NCBI RefSeq assembly: GCF_028372415.1
Contig: NC_092875.1
Coordinates: 189,997,522 to 190,061,521, forward strand
Length of the DNA: 64,000 nt
From: Notamacropus eugenii
Lineage: Eukaryota > Chordata > Mammalia > Diprotodontia > Macropodidae
Direction of reading: 5' to 3'
Made by a program: the position numbers and the translations under genes. Every line of letters starts with the position of its first letter. Positions within the stretch are counted from its first letter, which is position 1. Below, piece by piece: positions 33,580 to 44,325 of this stretch. Under the pieces are notes generated by a model, which was not told where the DNA came from, ran no database searches, and saw nothing but the letters and a program-made list of their open reading frames with translations.

Positions 33580-34390
33580 TAAGTAGATTCGATCAGCTCT
33601 CTTCACTATTGAAGAAAGCTGTCGAAAGGGTTGAATTGTTTTCCTTCAATGACAAAATATTCTCTCAATTTTCTGCTTCCTTTTGCTTGTGTACGTTCAT
33701 CCTTACAGCTTTCTTTTACCCATCCCGTCTGATTTGTCTCCTATTCCACTCTCCTGAAGTCATCTAATTATCATTTGAATGTTTTCACCATGAAAGGTAC
33801 AATCCATCATCAGTCGGTCTGACTCATGTATTTTGAGTTTAATTCCAGTAGCAGTATGTCACGCCCCACAGGACATTCAAGAATTGTTCATTTGCTCTTA
33901 AAGAGTGGAACAAGCTTGTATTTTCACTAAGGGGGTCATAGGCCCAAGAAATCACGTTGACGCATTAAGGTAACAAGAACCACAAAGATTTTGCTAATCC
34001 ATGAATCTCAGATTAATATTGTAAATAGTTGTTAAACGTGCTTTTCTGCTGGACATCTTATCTGGCCAATAGCAGAAACTTCTCATAGGGCAGCTTTTGG
34101 ATAGTAGAAAGAATGGAAATATTCATTTGCACTTCTTAGCTCTTCCATATTAGTTTCATTAGTGATTGCCTCAGAGATTTGGCTAAAATGAACCTCCCTA
34201 ACCAAGAGCTATGAGAGCAGTACATTCACCAGGGTGGTTCTCCTTATGCACATATGTGTGCTTGGCATATGAACAAAGGTTTTTTTCAAAACTTCAGACT
34301 ATTTGGTTATATGAACTCATAAATGACATCTTTATTATACTTATTAATTTATAATTACATGCTTTGTTGTATTCAGTGCGCCATAACACT
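33580..34390. other. Intron 1, single-copy island, possible regulatory DNA
   Basis: No repeat family recognised over about 800 bp. It contains a CACGCCCCAC-type KLF site near 33860, CACGTTGACGC near 33954, and TCTTATCTGGCCAATAG (GATA plus CCAAT) near 34057. These motifs are weak evidence alone. Confidence 0.25.
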
Positions 34391-34394
34391 AGAA

Positions 34395-35174
34395 GCTCTC
34401 ATATTTACAGCATTTTAGGGCTCACAAAATAGCTGGCTTGTAACAACTTTTTGAGACAGGTAGTACAGGTATTATTAAATAAAGCCAGAAACTACTAGCC
34501 GAGGCTCATGTTCAGATCTCCTAGCCTCAGGTCCTTTTTTTAAATCGATTATACCATGTCACCAGTTTACATGTAATAAGAGTGATTGATGTACAGGAAG
34601 TGCTTTGTAAGATAGTATATAAATGTGGAGTTACAACATATCAGCCCCATTTTAAAGCTGAGGAAACTGAAGCAAAATCTAGATCAGTCCAGCAAATTGT
34701 ATTAAATGTGTACTATGTGCAAGAGACCAGGGGACATAAAGACAGTGAAAAACTCTCTGTCCTCAAGAAGCTTTTGTTTTCTAGTCACACAACTAGTAAA
34801 TAGCATTTTGGGACCAAATCCAGTGCCCTTTTCACTACAGTACAACTATTTGAGCTTTATAATATTCAATGAGGTAGGCAGGAGCATTTATTAAATGCTT
34901 ACTATGGGCCAGTCACTCTTCAAAGGTAGGAGAGTTCAACAGCTAGTGGTAGATTTAGGATTGAATTTCTCTGTCTGACTCCCCTGGACCTGTGGTTTCA
35001 TTGATCTAGGGAAATCTCAGGTAAAGAAATTCTCTCTGCCAATGCAGGTTGGTGTCTTTGCCACTTACACTAAAAATGCTGCTTCAAAACTCTAACTAGA
35101 GAGCTGCCGTGGAAAGGTAGCAGAGAAATTAAGTGATTTGCCCAGAGTCACACAGTCTACACAGGCCAGAGACC
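34395..35174 (-). repeat. Patchwork of degraded SINE and L2 pieces
   Basis: A diverged MIR-like piece at 34400-34540, an L2 terminus near 34685-34800 (AAATGTGTACTATGTGCAAG, then CTGTCCTCAAGAAGCTTTTG), and SINE core pieces near 34870-34990 and 35125-35175 (AAGTGATTTGCCCAGAGTCA). Confidence 0.5.
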
Positions 35175-35640
35175 AGATTTATTATTTTTATTTTTTTAAT
35201 TTTATTTTTAATTTATGAATAAAACAAGCATTTCCATAATATAGTATGATTTTTTTAAAGATAGTTGCACATCAAACTGCAAATGTATTATACACAACTT
35301 GCTTTTCCTTTTAAGTATATAATAATTATATAATGTAATCATGTAGATTTCTTTTTTCTTCCCTCCCCCCAACCCTAGAAATATCTACCATTAGATATAA
35401 AAAGGCATATGTATATGTGCAGATTATATATTTAATATATGTATACACAGCTACTCCTGACTTCAAAGCTGGCCTTCTCCCCACGACATTGCCTCTCTTT
35501 TTCTTGTATAGATACATCCTAAATAATTTAGAGATTTTTCTTCCTTATGCTGTTGCTCTCCCACTCTGCTCGTCTTTACTGTCTTCCTCTTCATCCCTTG
35601 GAAGAATGTGAAAACAACACATAGGAATGCAACATATTTA
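35175..35640 (-). repeat. L1 LINE 3' end
   Basis: A T-rich start, then AATAAAACAAGCATTTCCAT, then GATAGTTGCACATCAAACTG, then CTGGCCTTCTCCCCACGACA: antisense L1. Confidence 0.65.
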
Positions 35641-36324
35641 TCCTTTAGAGGCAAAGGGACGTAAAGTCTTTCAGTTCATTGGTTTTTTTTTTTTAAAGGA
35701 CTTAATGAAACAGGACAAATTACAAAGTTGGAATTGGAAGTCTTGAGACATAAAAGGAAACATACAGGATCTGTAAAGAGCAAATGACGTGTCTGCACCA
35801 GCTGAACTATTTTTAGTCAAGTGACCGTGCTTGCACTTACTTAAAATCTCCAGAAGCAAAACTTGCCATGCAATTAAGAATTGAACCAGTAGGGGTGGGG
35901 GTGGGCTATATTTCTGAATCACTTACTACATTTTTATTTAATTGGTATGATGGGGTAAGATGATGCTTTGTCACTAATTCTAGAGATTAGAAGAAAGTTC
36001 AGCATACTTTATTTCCCCAAAGACAAGATGTACGACGTACTTAACACTGAAATGACAAGTTTTAATAAAATAAATTATTTCCAGTAGGACCAAGAGTAAT
36101 ATCAAGAGTGATAACTTGCTCTTCGTGAAATGATAACCCTTTATGCATTGCAACCAAGGAAGCTTTTGACTTGGGGATGGGGGGGGGGGGGTGACCTATG
36201 TGGAAAGGTCTTCAAGATCTAGTCTATGAATGGGGTTGTTCAGTTCACTATATTTCTAGAAAGGATGATGGTACATCAAGTATCCTTATAATCTACCTAT
36301 ATTTATCTATTGTGAAATGGGGTT
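35641..36324. other. Intron 1, no gene; G13 homopolymer
   Basis: No named repeat recognised. A run of 13 G lies at 36179-36191. Confidence 0.4.
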
Positions 36325-36600
36325 GAGATTCAGGGATATAAAGTGGAAATAACTCTAGACTTGGAATCAAAGCCCTGGATTTGACATCTGACTTTGACAT
36401 TTACTTACTATGTGACTGGACTAATCACATAATTTCTCAGGGCTTCAGTTTCTTTCCCTGTGAAATGAAGATAGTAATGCTTGTCCTATCCAGTCCACAA
36501 TCCACAAGACTATTGTGAGCAACATTTTCGAATTTTTTTGAATTTACAACTTTGTGAATTGTGAAGTATTTTGTAAATGTGAAGTCTTAGTCTTATTTTT
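36325..36600 (+). repeat. MIR-like SINE
   Basis: CTCTAGACTTGGAATCAAAG, then TTACTTACTATGTGACTGGA, then CAGGGCTTCAGTTTCTTTCC: sense copy, with a diverged 3' half. Confidence 0.65.
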
Positions 36601-36744
36601 GGTTATTCTTCCACAAAAGTGACATCCTAATACTTCCTTTTCACATGGAGATAACCATAGGTTTTTGAAGACTGTATCAATGGCAAAAAAGCATGAGGAT
36701 AGACTGCTTACATGGAAAGACTTAAATGAGGCCCTAGTGATGGA

Positions 36745-37775
36745 CTAGGTCTCTCAACTCTCAAATATGCCACTATCTCTCCTCTAACACTGCCACCACT
36801 CTAGTACAAACCCTCATTACCTCACTTCTGAATTATTACCCTAGCCTGCTGTTGTCTGCCTGTCTCAAGTCTCTCTCCACCCCAACTCATCTTCCCTTCA
36901 GCTGTCAAAGTGATTTTCCTAAAGTGTACATCTGACCATGTCACCCACTCCCCTATTCAATAAACTCCAGTGGATCCCTGTTGCCACCAGGATCAAATAC
37001 AAAAATCCTCTGCTTATACTCAGAGCCCTTCATAACAGTGCCCTTCAATCTTTCCAGTCTTCTTATACCTTACTCACCACCACGTATCCTTTGGTCCAGT
37101 GACATTGGCCTCTTTGCTCTTCCACAAACAATACAGTCCACTTCTCAACTCTGGGTATTTTTTTCTGACTATTCCTCATGCCTTGAAATGCTCTCCCTCC
37201 TCATCTCTATCTCCCTACTTCCCTGCTTCTTTTAAGTCCCAACTAAAGATCAAAAAATTCACTGAATGGGTGTTACCTCACTCTAAGTGAGTATCTGAAT
37301 AGGCCTTAGCCGAGAAAGGCCAAGGTCTCCCATTGCATCCTGGGCCGTCTCTAGTCACCTTTACGAATATCTGGTCACTGGATCCAGATGGCTCAGGAGG
37401 AGAAGTGAGGCTGGTGACCTGCACAGCCCTCCCTCCCTCAAAACAAAGTCAAGTGCAAGGCATGTCATCATTTCTGATGTCATGGTCTTCTTCAAAAATG
37501 AAGGATGAACACAACAAAAATCTCATTTTCTACAAGAAGCTTTTCCCAACCATTGTTAGTTTTAGTACCTTTCCTGTTTTAATTATTTCCTGTTTATTGT
37601 CTGTATAGCTTGTTTGAACATAGTGTATTGGTTTGTTTGTTGCCTTCCCTGTTGCATTGCTCCTTGGGGCCAGGAACTGTCTTTTGCCTCTTTTTGTAGC
37701 CCTACATTTAGCATAGTGACTGGCACATAGTAGGTGCTTAATAGATGTTTATTGATTGACTGATTGCCCAAGGAC
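36745..37775 (+). repeat. L2 LINE 3' half, plus strand, split by a SINE
   Basis: Well-preserved sense L2: CCTCATTACCTCACTTCTGA, then ATCTGACCATGTCACCCACT, then AAACTCCAGTGGATCCCTGT, then (after the insertion) CTACAAGAAGCTTTTCCCAA, then GTGACTGGCACATAGTAGGT and a TTATTGATTGACTGATTG tail. The L2 is continuous apart from the SINE. Confidence 0.8.
37258..37520 (+). repeat. Second SINE family, copy 2, inserted in L2
   Basis: TTCACTGAATGGGTG, then CCCATTGCATCCTGGGCCGT, then GGTCACTGGATCCAGATGGC, then AAAATGAAGGATGAACACAA. L2 sequence lies on both sides. CAAAAA flanks both ends and may be the target duplication. Related to 21026-21269. Confidence 0.75.
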
Positions 37776-37924
37776 CATCCAAGCTAAATATGGAGAAATT
37801 CATAATCAGATGATCAGCCAATAGGTGCTGACTTATCTTGGCCACAGGAATCCATGAAGACTTTTAAAAAAAAAGCTATCATCTACATCAGTGTAGGAAG
37901 TATTAATGAAATCACAGATCCAAA

Positions 37925-38060
37925 AATGTTGAATAAGTATTATTCTTATTATCATCACTTATTATGTACAAGAAATTTTATGGAGAATGCCAAGATAGGA
38001 CACAGTCACTGCCCCCAATGAGCTTACGTAGATACATAGATATATCAATGGGGGTATATA
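37925..38060 (-). repeat. L2 LINE terminal fragment
   Basis: CACTTATTATGTACAAGAAA, then GGACACAGTCACTGCCCCCA, then ATGAGCTTACGTAGATACAT: antisense L2. Confidence 0.5.
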
Positions 38061-38174
38061 ATGCAAATCTTTCCACATCCCCATGTCTTCCCATCCTGTA
38101 TTATTCTTACCCATATAGTTTTATAAATTTTTCACTTAGAACCACCTAAAGCACTGAAAGTCTTTCACTGGTTC

Positions 38175-40115
38175 CTGTATCTTGAGGGAATCAATGTATC
38201 ATATGAGCTGCCTGTGTGTTATCTCACTCTCACTGCATGAGCAGTATACCTCCTTTTCCAGGCAGATGTCCTTTACACTACTTCTTGAATGCAAGTCTTT
38301 AATGGTAATATTCTGCAGCCTATATACACTGTCCATGGGGCTTCTGTTGCCCCTTGGGTCCCTAATAATTGTGATTGTTATGTGCTACATGATTTAGATA
38401 ATCATATAGTATTACCGTGATAATGTTGATATCAAAGATATGGGATATTGTGTCACTAATGAGTTTAAGATCATTGATAGCACTGCTTAAAGCCCAAAAT
38501 GTGATCCAAACCAATTTCTTCCCAATAATAAATTCTGAGACTCCAACATGAATATATTGGGGGGCAAAAACAACTTCAACTTTTCTCCTCATTTAATGCA
38601 CTTCCCATCCAACTGCATGTAATAATCTGGGAAATACACACTTTGCTTTTCCATGTGGTTGATTATGGATTTCACTGAGGAGGCTTTGAAGAACCTCATC
38701 ATGTATACATAAAAACTCTCTAAACTCCATGCAAGATACTGTTCATGACCTCAAGTGAGCATGTGTCTCCTAGTTTTATCCTGTCACATAAACTTGTATA
38801 GTTTTAATAAGTGCATGTGAGATCCTTTGTTTGAGGACAGCCTTTAGTCCTATATACTTCTCTGCTCTAAATAATAGACAAAAAAAATACCTTTCTGTTC
38901 TCTGTAGGTGTCAATCATTTGTGATACTATGGTCTGTTTGTGGTCTGCTATAGAGAATTGTCAACAAAAACTTTCTTGCTCTCTTACCACACTTTTATCA
39001 TTTTATTTTGATATGTGCATAAATCATTCTCACAAAGATTTTTATAAAGATGAGAAAGTAGGCACATGAATAGTACTTGCTGATGTCTTTTCATCATTTC
39101 ATTGTTTCTAACTAATTCTGTTTCTCTCATTAATCTTTTATTTATAAAAGTACAAACAAAAATCAAATTCTGGCCATTAAAATATATCAATAAAGTATAT
39201 ATATTTTTTAAAATCAAATGTTCCTTGAAACTTTTTTCAAAATCAATACCTAAGTGTCTTTAAAATTATGCCAATATAGGCATGAGTTTCTTCTCTATGT
39301 GTACTTGATCAGACATACCTGCTCTTCCCAGCTTTGTTTCCTTAACTGCCATTGCCACTCTACCTAGTACATCAGATGGCAAAGCCTGAATAGAGTGGTT
39401 GCATTTTCAAAACTGGTATTAGATCATTGTACAAATCTGAGATTCATTCCATTTCATAAGTATTCAGTGTTTTCCTTCTGATTTAATCTACAAAATACCT
39501 CAAAGTGATTGAGATGAATTTCATTCCAAAATTTTCTACATATTGGTTTTCTGCTCAACTGCTTTTTGCTATTTTGTGAAATAATACTGTTTTCAATCTT
39601 CTCTTATCTTCTTTCATGTTTTGCAAATGAACTTAAACTCTACACTAGTGTTTACCTTGGATATCGTATTGATCTGAAGTAGTTTCTAATCTCTTTTGGT
39701 ATCCTCATTTTGACAATTGTTTGACATCTATTAAACTTCTGTAACAAATAATGATAAAATTAGTGACTTCCCATTTTTCATAATCAACAACTTGCATAAA
39801 TAATTCAGGTTGGAGATACTATAATTATAACCTTTGTCGTCTTTTCATCACTATCCTTTCTTTGAATTCGGCATTTACTTTGATCATGCTCTAATCAGTA
39901 GATAATCTAACCATACTCTTTCAGCTGATGCTGAAATTATTGCAACATTTGGTAACCACTTGTTTCCAATCTATGTAGATATAGTCCATTTCATATTTAA
40001 AAATATTATTCAGTGTATATGACTAATATTTTCCAACTCTATTCTTGAAAAAAGTATTTATCATGTATAAATGTAAGGTTTCTAAGAAGTCTACAAACAT
40101 TTTGTTTTGCCAACG
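38175..40115 (-). mobile_element. RTE-type LINE, minus strand, decayed
   Basis: Reading the minus strand from the right, a decayed endonuclease-like frame gives EMDYI at 39992-39978 and MIKVNAEF at 39887-39865. These resemble the IDYI and HRLLRAKI.F positions at the end of RTE/BovB endonucleases. Further left, strings such as GATTGTTATGTGCTACATGA and GATAGCACTGCTTAAAGCCC match my memory of antisense marsupial RTE elements. Stop codons and frame shifts are frequent, so it is not active. The family call is from memory. Confidence 0.55.
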
Positions 40116-40119
40116 ACAT

Positions 40120-40285
40120 GAACATAGGGCTAGAGCTGAAAGGGACACCTTTTTATTGTACAGACAGAGAAACTAAGATCTAAAAAAGGTCAAATACTCT
40201 TCTCTTATGTCTACTTTTGGCTTGAAGTCACAGAGTATGAAGTGATAAGGTGAAGTACTTTGGAGAATCTTACCAAGGACCTAAT
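40120..40285 (-). repeat. MIR-like SINE fragment
   Basis: GGGCTAGAGCTGAAAGGGAC, then TTGTACAGACAGAGAAACTA: antisense head and core. Confidence 0.5.
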
Positions 40286-40289
40286 GTTC

Positions 40290-40510
40290 AATGTGTTCAA
40301 TCATTTTCAATCATGTCCAACTCTTTGTGACCCCGTTTGGAGTTTTCTTGGCAAAGGTACTGGAGTGGTTTGTCATTTCCTTCTGCAGCTCATTTAACAG
40401 ATGATGAGGCAAACAGGCTCATTCAACTAGTAACCTGGGTTGGGATTTGAACTCTGATCATCTGAACTCCAATGGCATCAGTCTATCCAGTGCTCCACCT
40501 AGCCATTAAC
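40290..40510 (-). repeat. Marsupial-type tRNA-derived SINE
   Basis: CAATCATGTCCAACTCTTTG, then GGAGTTTTCTTGGCAAAGGT, then GTGCTCCACCTAGCCATTAA at the right edge: antisense copy with a shortened middle. Confidence 0.75.
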
Positions 40511-41400
40511 AGAATTGTTTTACTTCTTTATCTTCTACAGCAGACGCTGGAAAATAAGTTTCAGTTATCTTCATGGTGGTTGGTCTCTTTGCTTACATTC
40601 ATCACAAGTACCTAGAAGATGAGATAACCAGTGCTATTAAATGCTATTACCTATTGCCTTTGGAGTCACTGACAATTTCTTTATCCTGCTCTCCTAGGAG
40701 AACCTAGAAACATCACTTCGTCTGTTGTTTTTACTTATAGTGAGAATGCCAATATATAGTGAGAATAACAACATATTTGTGTTTCAGTAGTGAAACTAAT
40801 GGTTTCTCCAATAGTATGTCAACTCATTATAACACATTGAGAGTACCCACATATTTAAATTAGTTTATATATGTCTAATATATAATATTAAAGTTTTAAA
40901 ATTGAGTTTTAACCTACCTTATTTGACTCATATGGTTCAAGTTAATGGAAATGTCTTTTTACCTCTTCTGTTCAATTACTTGACATTAATATGCTTGTAT
41001 TAACAGTTTCAGTGTTTGAGTATTTAACCTTAGCTCCCAGAGAAGCTTGAGAGCCCTCATAAATGGGTAGACAGTGGGCAAGATGTAGAGGCCTTTGGAT
41101 TAGACTCTAGATGGAGTACCTGTCTGTCACATCATGATTAGACTACAGAGATAAAAACAAAACAAAACAAAACAACAGTCTACACATATCCTTTGAATCT
41201 TTCTTGTGCAGACATGTGCAGGAATTTTAGATGTTTTATCTTCATTGCTGAGTCTGAGATTTCTTCCATTTCCCTTCTCTCACTCTTGCTTCATCTGTTT
41301 GCTTTCCCTTTAATCAATGGAGGTTGTTACTGACCTTTAGGGACTAAGCCTCACCCTAGTTTTATTTATACATCCCTGGTAAAAGAGAACTTGAAATGAG
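40511..41400. other. Intron 1, nothing identified; (AAAAC)n at 41152-41176
   Basis: Single-copy-looking, AT-rich sequence with one short AAAAC microsatellite. Confidence 0.4.
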
Positions 41401-41419
41401 TTGTAAGAAATCCAACTCA

Positions 41420-41775
41420 GTCACTTTCAAGTCAGCAAATAGTTATTAAGCACCTACTGTGTGCAAGTTACTGTGCTAAATGTGTAGGGGAAAGGAGCAT
41501 AAATGAAATAAAGTCCCTTCCCTCCAGGAGCTTACATTTTATTTCAGGTGTGTGCACAAGTAAATAAATACACAGTAATCTCGAGAGAGAGAGGATGGAA
41601 AATGCAAACAACTGAATAGAATGCAAAAAGGAAACTTTGGAGGAAGCTGAGGAATCTACAAAGCTGAGGAAGAAAGGGAGTGTATTCCATGTGTGGAGAA
41701 CCACTTGTAAAAAATGCAGGGAAGCTAGAGATGATGATTTTAAGTACTCATTTTGGAACTGTCTCTTTACCAAAG
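41420..41775 (-). repeat. L2 LINE 3' fragment
   Basis: GCAAATAGTTATTAAGCACC, then TACTGTGTGCAAGTTACTGT, then CCTCCAGGAGCTTACATTTT: antisense L2. The 101-aa frame at 41468-41773 lies within it. Confidence 0.7.
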
Positions 41776-43100
41776 TAACTTAATCTCTCTGTTTACGAGT
41801 CTAACTTCCTAAGATACATTGTTGTATTGTAATAGTTGGCCTCCTCAGAATTGTTTTGACTTTATGGAATAATTAGAAACTGTTTCCTGGGTAGTTGGGT
41901 GACTTGCAAATATGATGTACTTTAAAAAAAAAGTTTGAAATCATACCGGGAAAGGAGATAGAGAAGATCCAGGTACTGCTGAGCCCAATAGTTCACTTTC
42001 AGGAGAACATGATTGTTTTAAGAAGAGGGAAAAAAAGGCCTTCGGGGTTTTAGGAGCGGGAAGATTGGAAACCCAGAGGAATAATGCTGTCTTGCCATTA
42101 TGCAAATTAAACACTACGTAATTGTCAACTATTATTATTATAGTCATACTGGAGAAATTATAAATGTTCACAAACACAATTGCAGAATCCTAAGCAGTAT
42201 ATAGTTAAGTATAAAATCAAATGAACAGTCTACGTGATGTACAGGCAAAAGTTTGCATTTTGAGAGGAAGTTCTGAATTTTGTCTCTTTGCTCTGTCAGT
42301 TTCCTAAGCATTAAAAAAAAGCCACATGAAAAGCTGTGTAAGCTAAAGGCCACAGGGGCCCCTGACTCCAAATGAACAGTTCTCTTTCGGGCATAAATCT
42401 GACTGAAAAAAGGGAATATTCTCCCCTGCCTGATTCCACAAGGATTATGTTGTTGTCCTTTTCAGAGTGGGAAGGGAAGAAGTAGAGCAATTGTTTGTAA
42501 GAAGCTGAGAAAATGGAGATGCTTAGGATGGAAGTGATTTTTTTTAATCCATTACTTGAAATTTAAGTTTTATAATAGCTATTACCAAGAAGCCAATAAA
42601 ACAAACATGTTTGCATGCACTTTTGGGGGGAAATTTTTTTAGAAATAGTACAGCTGGTTCAAATAAAATGGAGAGTAAAAAAAACCGGAGTGTTTTGACT
42701 TAAATTATACTGGCTAGCTATTTATATTGGTCGAATTGTTCAATTTCCCAAAGCATAGTGTATGCATATGGTATGCAGGTGTTCCCTGTATCCAGGGAGG
42801 ACACAATAAAGGAAGTTCTGAGAGATTAAGAAAATACCTGCTGGGAGGTACCACAAAGCATTATTACGGGACTTTGGGGATGCCCTTCTCTGAAGAGTTA
42901 GAAGAAAAAGGTATCTATCTGAGATTTCTTTAAGAACAGTCAGGCTAAGCTAAATAATCACCTCTCCAAGTTCTTTTGAGGCTGGAGTAACCCAAGACAA
43001 CTGTCTAAATCTCCCTGTGACTCCCCCATAATTTTCATTTTTAAATAATATGTAATACTATTTTCAATTTATTAAGGAATTTTGTGACTTATAGTATGTC
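41776..43100. other. Intron 1, apparently single-copy
   Basis: No repeat heads or tails recognised. Short open frames (41941-42371, 42727-42933) match nothing I know. Confidence 0.4.
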
Positions 43101-43101
43101 A

Positions 43102-43264
43102 GAAATATTAGGAATATTAGTAAACTTTTATTAAGCATTTACTATATTCAGAAATATTTGGAATATTAGTCAATAAACTTTTATTAAGCCTTTTATTTAT
43201 TATTTATTCTATATAGAATATAAGTGCTTAATAAAAGTTTATTGACTAATATTCCAAATATTTC
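43102..43264. repeat. Perfect 39-bp inverted repeat with an extra direct copy
   Basis: Arms at 43151-43189 and 43226-43264 are exact reverse complements over 39 nt, with a 36-nt A/T-rich spacer. A third, imperfect direct copy of the left arm lies at 43102-43136 (one substitution and a 4-nt gap). The unit contains AATAAACTTTTATTAAGC, like an L2 terminus. The spacer contains the 16-nt palindrome TATTCTATATAGAATA at 43205-43220. Confidence 0.95.
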
Positions 43265-43489
43265 ATTATCCAGATTTCAGTTACTTTTCTTTCACATGCT
43301 GACCTACAGAAAAAGTTTAGAAACTCAGAAATGCATAATATACAAAGTATCATATGATATATACATATTTTATCTTTTAATAAAATAATAATTCAGACTT
43401 CTTCTCTGGTATGAAGGAGGGCTAAAAATTTTATGCAGATTTTCCAGATTGCAGGGTACCATACCTCTGACCTCCATGATGTGGAAGGG

Positions 43490-43522
43490 ATAATTGTATT
43501 TGGTTTTGACACCACTGGCCTA
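43490..43522. mobile_element. End fragment of the hAT-like element family
   Basis: ATTTGGTTTTGACACCACTG matches the right terminal repeat seen at 63965-63983. The rest of an element could not be recognised. Confidence 0.35.
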
Positions 43523-44325
43523 GATGAATGAGTGAATGATGATGCCACATGGAAGTTCAGAAAGGATTAAGGTTTGGGGAAAGAATAATGAGTTCTGACT
43601 TGGACTTATTGAAATGCCTCTGGGATATCCAGTTTGAGATGTCCAAGAGATAGAGAAATGTGACTGAAGCTCAGGAGATAGATTAGGTCTAGATATATAA
43701 ATCTGAGAATCATCTGCATAGGAGTGATCATTGAACTCAAGGGAGCTGATGAGATCACCAGGACAGACACTACAGAGCAAAAAGATAATGGGGCCCAGGT
43801 CTTGTGGGAACATAACCCACTGCAAGTGGACACAATATGAATGAATAACCAGCAAATGAAACTGAGAAGGAGCAGTCAGATGGATGGGAGGGAGGGAGTC
43901 ACAACAACAGAAAGGCAGAAGTGTCCGGGAAGAGAGGATGTTAAATGCTGCAGAAATGGGTCTGCGAGGTGGTACGGGGGATAAAGCACCAGCCCTGGAG
44001 TCAGGAGAACCTAAGTTTAAATCCAGCTTCATACACTTACTAGCTGTGTGACCTGGGCAAGTCACTTAATCCTGATTGCCTCACCCCCCAAAAAAATGCA
44101 GCAGAGAAGTCAAAGAAGATCAAAATTGGAAATGGCCATTTGATTCAGCAACTAAGAGATTATTCTAAACTTGAGAGAGAGTAATTTCAACTTAATGATG
44201 AGGTCTAAGAAAGTTTGGACAAGAGTAAGAATTTAAAAGAGAGTAAGAGGAGAGGAAATGTAGGCACCATGTCTGTGGATTGTGTCATTAAAAGCATGTA
44301 ATTGATGAGAGACAAGTTGGAGTTG
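43523..44325 (-). repeat. L2 LINE body split by a SINE
   Basis: Antisense internal L2: GGACTTATTGAAATGCCTCT, then GAGAATCATCTGCATAGGAG, then GCTGATGAGATCACCAGGAC, interrupted at 43957-44093, resuming AGAAGTCAAAGAAGATCAAA. The 181-aa frame at 43520-44065 spans the L2/SINE junction and is not a gene. Confidence 0.75.
43957..44093 (+). repeat. tRNA-derived SINE with target duplication, inserted in L2
   Basis: CTGCGAGGTGGTACGGGGGA, then CCCTGGAGTCAGGAGAACCT, then GTGTGACCTGGGCAAGTCAC, ending in a C-run and A-run. The flanks AAATGCTGCAGAA (left) and AAATGCAGCAGAGAA (right) are a slightly mutated target duplication. Confidence 0.8.

Noticed and set aside
43520..44065. A 181-aa minus-strand open frame
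   Set aside because: It crosses from L2 into an inserted SINE, so it cannot be an ancestral gene. The length is chance plus LINE composition.
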